Assembly (NCBI GenBank): GCA_013696665.1
Contig: JACCYC010000017.1
Coordinates: 1-9,500, forward strand
Reading direction: 5' to 3'
Length of the DNA stretch: 9,500 nucleotides
Source of the DNA: Burkholderiaceae bacterium
GTDB lineage: Bacteria; Pseudomonadota; Gammaproteobacteria; Burkholderiales; Burkholderiaceae_F
Shown: positions 6,618 to 9,500 of the stretch, piece after piece
Layout of the letters: each line of letters starts with the position of its first letter
Position numbering within the stretch: position 1 is the stretch's first letter
Notes under the pieces: generated by a model
Database searches by the model: none
The model's input: only the letters and a program-made list of their open reading frames with translations
What the model was told of the DNA's origin: nothing
Program-made: the position numbers and the translations under genes

Positions 6618-7004
6618 ATGAACAAGTTAGTCTCGATCGCAGTGGGCGCCGCCATTCTGGGCGCAAGCGCTGTTGCCGGCGCGCAAACCGGCGGCACGAT
6701 GAAGCCCGGTGACAGCATGACCACGGGCAGCACCGCCGGCCGTAGCATGGACTTCAAAAAGATGGATACCAACAACGACGGTTGGGTTTCGCGCGAGGAA
6801 TATCTTGGCTTTTACGGCACAAGGTATGACAGCATGAAGCGCAATGACAAAGGTTGGGTGTCATGGTCTGACATGCAGCAAAGCGACGGCCGCTTCTTCC
6901 AGCCGGGTACTTCAAGCAATACGACAGGTAACCCGACATCGGATCGCGCCGGCACGAAGGGCGGTATCGGCAACCCACCTGCAACGGGTGGCGGTTCGAA
7001 GTAA
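6618..7004 (+). CDS. Small secreted EF-hand domain protein
   Basis: 128 residues, function unknown. Start is ATG 6618 with AGGG in GAGGGA (6605-6610) seven bases upstream. The N-terminus is a clear Sec signal peptide (MNKLVSIAVGAAILGASAVAGA-Q, predicted cleavage after residue 22). One canonical EF-hand loop is present at 50-61: D50, N52, D54, G55, S58 and E61 are the expected calcium ligands or loop glycine. A second, degenerate copy at 74-85 repeats the GWVS core but has Lys at loop positions 1 and 5, so it should not bind calcium. Both flanks (24-44 and 96-128) are rich in Gly, Thr, Ser, Asn and Pro and look disordered. An in-frame upstream ATG at 6519 would add 33 residues, bury the signal peptide and run through both hairpins, so it is rejected. 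Likely periplasmic calcium-binding or calcium-structured protein; family resemblance is to short EF-hand proteins of Burkholderiales. Confidence 0.85.
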   Translation: MNKLVSIAVGAAILGASAVAGAQTGGTMKPGDSMTTGSTAGRSMDFKKMDTNNDGWVSREEYLGFYGTRYDSMKRNDKGWVSWSDMQQSDGRFFQPGTSSNTTGNPTSDRAGTKGGIGNPPATGGGSK

Positions 7005-7026
7005 TCGCAGTTCGTAGTTGAAGTTC

Positions 7027-7056
7027 ATCGGGCCGCTTATGCGGCCCGATTTATTT
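7027..7056 (+). terminator. Strong intrinsic terminator between the EF-hand gene and purL
   Basis: ATCGGGCCGC (7027-7036) and GCGGCCCGAT (7041-7050) pair perfectly over 10 bp with a TTAT loop and are followed by TTATTT (7051-7056). It ends rightward transcription 22 bases after the EF-hand stop. It also lies just past the convergent purL stop, where the hairpin may serve both directions, although on the minus strand the following bases are not T-rich. Confidence 0.88.
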
Positions 7057-7083
7057 GTGCTATCAGTTCACTGCTGGTGGCCG

Positions 7084-9500
7084 TTACCCGATCCAGCGGC
7101 GCGCGTTTCTAAAGATCCGCATCCATGGTGAGTGCTCGCCGAGCCCTTGCGGTTGCCACGACATCTGCACAGTGCGAAAAACACGTTCCGGATGTGGCAT
7201 CACGATCGTAAATCGGCCATCTGCGGTCGTGAAACTGCATTGCCCACCAGGCGAACCATTCGGATTAAATGGGTAGTCATCAGTTGGCCGCCCGTGCGAG
7301 TCGACGTAGTTGATCGCGCAGATTGCGCTTTGTTGCTCGCTTTCGCGCTCGAACACTGCCCGGCCTTCGCCGTGCGCGTTTGCAATTGGCGCCACACTGC
7401 CCGACATGCCGTTAAAAAACAGCGAAGGCGAATCTGCGATTCGAACCTGCACGAGACGCCCTTCGTACTGCTCCGACGCGTTTCTTTCGAACCGAGGCCA
7501 ATGGCGCGCGCCCGGTATCAAAGCCTTCAGGCGGCTCATCATCTGACAGCCATTACAGACGCCGAGTGCAAACGTGTCCCCGCGGGAGAAAAAATCTACG
7601 AACATCTCAGACAGTGACGCGCGATGCAGAATCGTTTGCGCCCACCCGCCACCGGCTCCCAGCACATCACCGTATGAAAACCCGCCGCACGCAACAACAC
7701 CTTTGAAATCTGCAAGTGATTGACGGCCATCGATCAGATCGGTCATATGAACGTCGACGGACGCGAAGCCCGCGCGATCAAAGGCGTATGCCATCTCAGT
7801 CTGGCTGTTGACGCCCTGCTCCCGCAAAACAGCAACCCGCGGACGCCGACCCGTCGAAATGAACGGCGCCGCAACGTCTTCCTCAGGGTCGAACGTCAGC
7901 CGCATCGACAACCCGAGGTCATCTGAGGCGGCACCGGCGCGTGCGTACTCGCGGTCGGCGCACTCGGGGTTGTCGCGCATTCGCGCAATCCGCCATGACG
8001 TTTCGCTCCAAACAGTTTGCAGCTCCGCCCGCGGCCTCGAGAACACGGGCTTTGCGTCGCACCAGAACTCGATTACGTCGGTCGAGTTGGGCCGGCCAAT
8101 GATTTGCGTCTGCGCGCCAAGACCGGCTTTTCGAAACGTTTCAATCACGGCGCTCTTCTCGCTCTCGCGTACCTGCAAAACCGCGCCCAGCTCTTCGCTG
8201 AATAGTGCCTTGAGCAGGAGTTCGTCGCGCCGCACCGCAACCTGCTCGGCCCGAATCTTGAAATCGCCCCAGTCCTGAGCGACCGGGTCGACAGTGAGCA
8301 CGTCAAGGTTCACGCTGATGCCCACGTGGCCGGCGAACGCCATCTCGATCAGCGCTGTAAATAATCCGCCGTCCGAGCGGTCGTGGTACGCCAGCACCTG
8401 TCGATCACTTCGCAGCCGATGCATCACGTCGAGCAGCGCAACGAGCCGTTCGGGTTGATCGAGGTCCGGGCATTCATTGCCGATCTGTTGCGTAACCTGC
8501 GCCAGGATGGAGCCGCCCATTCGATTACGTCCGGCCCCTAGATCCACCACCAGCAGCACCGTAGCGTTGTCGGCAACAAGCTGCGGAGTCAGCGAATGCC
8601 GAACGTCATTAACCGCTGCGGCCGCGCTTGCGATCAGCGAAATTGGCGCGATGACGGTCTTTTCGAATTCGCCATCACGCCATGTGCTCTTCATCGACAG
8701 CGAATCCTTGCCGACCGGGACGCTGATGCCCAGCGCTATGCACAATTCGCCCGCGGCGTGCACAGCGTCGAATAATTTGGCGTCTTCGCCCGCCACGCCG
8801 CACGCTGCCATCCAGTTCGCGGAGATCTTGACGTCCTTCAGTTGCACATCCGCTGCCGCAATATTGGTCAGCGCTTCGCCGATGGCCATTCTCGATGCCG
8901 CTGCTGGATCAATGACTGCAAGAGGTGTCCGCTCACCGATTGCCATTGCTTCGCCGGCATAGCCGTCAAAGCTCAGCGTGGTGACAGCGCAATCGGCTAC
9001 CGGTACCTGCCATGGCCCAACCATCGAATCGCGGCAATTCATTCCGCCGACGGTACGATCGCCGATTGTCACCAGAAACGATTTGCTGCCAACCGTCGGA
9101 TGCCGGAGCACATCGAGCGCGCACTGCTCGATACGTATTCCGGAGCCATCGAATTCCGGCAATTGCGTTGGCACATGAAGCACGTCCCGGTGTGCGCGCG
9201 GAGGCTTTCCCAGCAACACATCCATCGGCATATCGACGGCGAGTACGCCACCACCGCTCTCGATTCGCAGCTGCGCATCGTCGCTAATGCGGCCGATCAC
9301 TGCATACGGGCAGCGTTCACGCTGCGCGATCCAGCCAAAAGCAGTCAGATGCTCGGGCGCAATCGCTAGCGCATAGCGTTCCTGCGCCTCGTTACACCAG
9401 ATCTCGAGCGGACTCATGCCGCTCTCCTCGACGGGGATCGCATCCAATACAAACCGCGCGCCACGCTTGGATTGATCAGCCAGCTCGGGCATTGCATTGG
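7084..9500 (-). CDS. purL: Phosphoribosylformylglycinamidine synthase PurL, C-terminal ~60%
   Basis: Converts FGAR, glutamine and ATP to FGAM in de novo purine synthesis (fourth step); cytoplasmic, single-chain large form as in most Proteobacteria. About 805 codons are visible; the full enzyme is about 1,300 residues, so the N-terminal part lies beyond the right edge. The frame is open to the last base and the first visible residues (NAMPEL) match the middle of E. coli PurL, so the ATG at 9492 is internal, not the start. Counting from that Met: GMSPLEIWCNEAQERY (25-40), GVAGEDAKLFDAV (232-244), VGKDSLSM (260-267), the second AIRS-type ATP domain with YHDRSDGGLFTALIEMAFAG (369-388), and the glutamine amidotransferase domain from about 551 to the end. 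In that domain C646 in GVCNGCQ (codon 7555-7557) is the nucleophile, with H767 and E769 in MPHPER completing the triad. Stop TAA at 7084. It is convergent with the EF-hand gene. Confidence 0.97.
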   Translation of the reverse strand, partial: NAMPELADQSKRGARFVLDAIPVEESGMSPLEIWCNEAQERYALAIAPEHLTAFGWIAQRERCPYAVIGRISDDAQLRIESGGGVLAVDMPMDVLLGKPPRAHRDVLHVPTQLPEFDGSGIRIEQCALDVLRHPTVGSKSFLVTIGDRTVGGMNCRDSMVGPWQVPVADCAVTTLSFDGYAGEAMAIGERTPLAVIDPAAASRMAIGEALTNIAAADVQLKDVKISANWMAACGVAGEDAKLFDAVHAAGELCIALGISVPVGKDSLSMKSTWRDGEFEKTVIAPISLIASAAAAVNDVRHSLTPQLVADNATVLLVVDLGAGRNRMGGSILAQVTQQIGNECPDLDQPERLVALLDVMHRLRSDRQVLAYHDRSDGGLFTALIEMAFAGHVGISVNLDVLTVDPVAQDWGDFKIRAEQVAVRRDELLLKALFSEELGAVLQVRESEKSAVIETFRKAGLGAQTQIIGRPNSTDVIEFWCDAKPVFSRPRAELQTVWSETSWRIARMRDNPECADREYARAGAASDDLGLSMRLTFDPEEDVAAPFISTGRRPRVAVLREQGVNSQTEMAYAFDRAGFASVDVHMTDLIDGRQSLADFKGVVACGGFSYGDVLGAGGGWAQTILHRASLSEMFVDFFSRGDTFALGVCNGCQMMSRLKALIPGARHWPRFERNASEQYEGRLVQVRIADSPSLFFNGMSGSVAPIANAHGEGRAVFERESEQQSAICAINYVDSHGRPTDDYPFNPNGSPGGQCSFTTADGRFTIVMPHPERVFRTVQMSWQPQGLGEHSPWMRIFRNARRWIG

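Noticed and set aside
7132..9369. Several plus-strand open frames of 60-175 codons opposite purL
   Set aside because: PurL is unambiguous on the minus strand across the whole stretch. The opposite frames have no motifs, mutually overlap and lack ribosome sites.
1..9500. Mobile elements, CRISPR repeats, tRNA or rRNA genes, toxin-antitoxin or defence genes
   Set aside because: No transposase-like or integrase-like frame, direct-repeat array or RNA gene was seen; nearly all of the sequence is accounted for by core metabolic and housekeeping genes.

Overview
The window looks like ordinary core chromosome of a betaproteobacterium, most probably of the order Burkholderiales. The protein sequences (AlkK/DmdB-like acyl-CoA ligase, BolA, parvulin, long single-chain PurL) are of that type, and from memory the order SelO-MsrB-YciB-BolA-parvulin next to purL is familiar there. 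The family within the order cannot be settled from the sequence alone. I see no insertion sequence, phage gene, CRISPR array, tRNA or rRNA. Every gene is intact apart from the two cut by the window edges.

Layout. On the minus strand, positions 1-2707 carry an acyl-CoA ligase followed by the start of a periplasmic substrate-binding protein of a branched-chain-amino-acid-type ABC transporter; the second gene runs off the left edge. A 111-bp divergent intergenic region (2708-2818) carries a good -10 box for the rightward genes and an inverted repeat. From 2819 to 6509 five plus-strand genes are packed with gaps of 6-7 bp or overlaps of 4-8 bp, which strongly suggests one operon: the SelO protein AMPylase, methionine-R-sulfoxide reductase MsrB, inner-membrane septation protein YciB, a BolA-family protein, and a secreted parvulin-type peptidyl-prolyl isomerase. 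After a 108-bp gap with two tandem hairpins comes a small secreted EF-hand protein (6618-7004). A strong hairpin terminator (7027-7056) separates it from the convergent purL, whose C-terminal ~805 residues fill the rest of the window on the minus strand.

How they fit together. SelO, MsrB and BolA are each tied to thiol/redox homeostasis in other bacteria: SelO AMPylates redox proteins including glutaredoxin, MsrB repairs oxidised methionine, and BolA partners with monothiol glutaredoxins. YciB and the parvulin act in the envelope. The unit therefore reads as a housekeeping or stress operon joining redox repair with envelope maintenance; this is inference from gene content. The left-hand pair suggests uptake plus CoA activation of an organic acid. 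I found no convincing undescribed system. The items most worth a second look are the extra ~29-residue hydrophobic stretch in YciB, the hairpin-rich leader of the EF-hand gene, and the redox theme of the operon.
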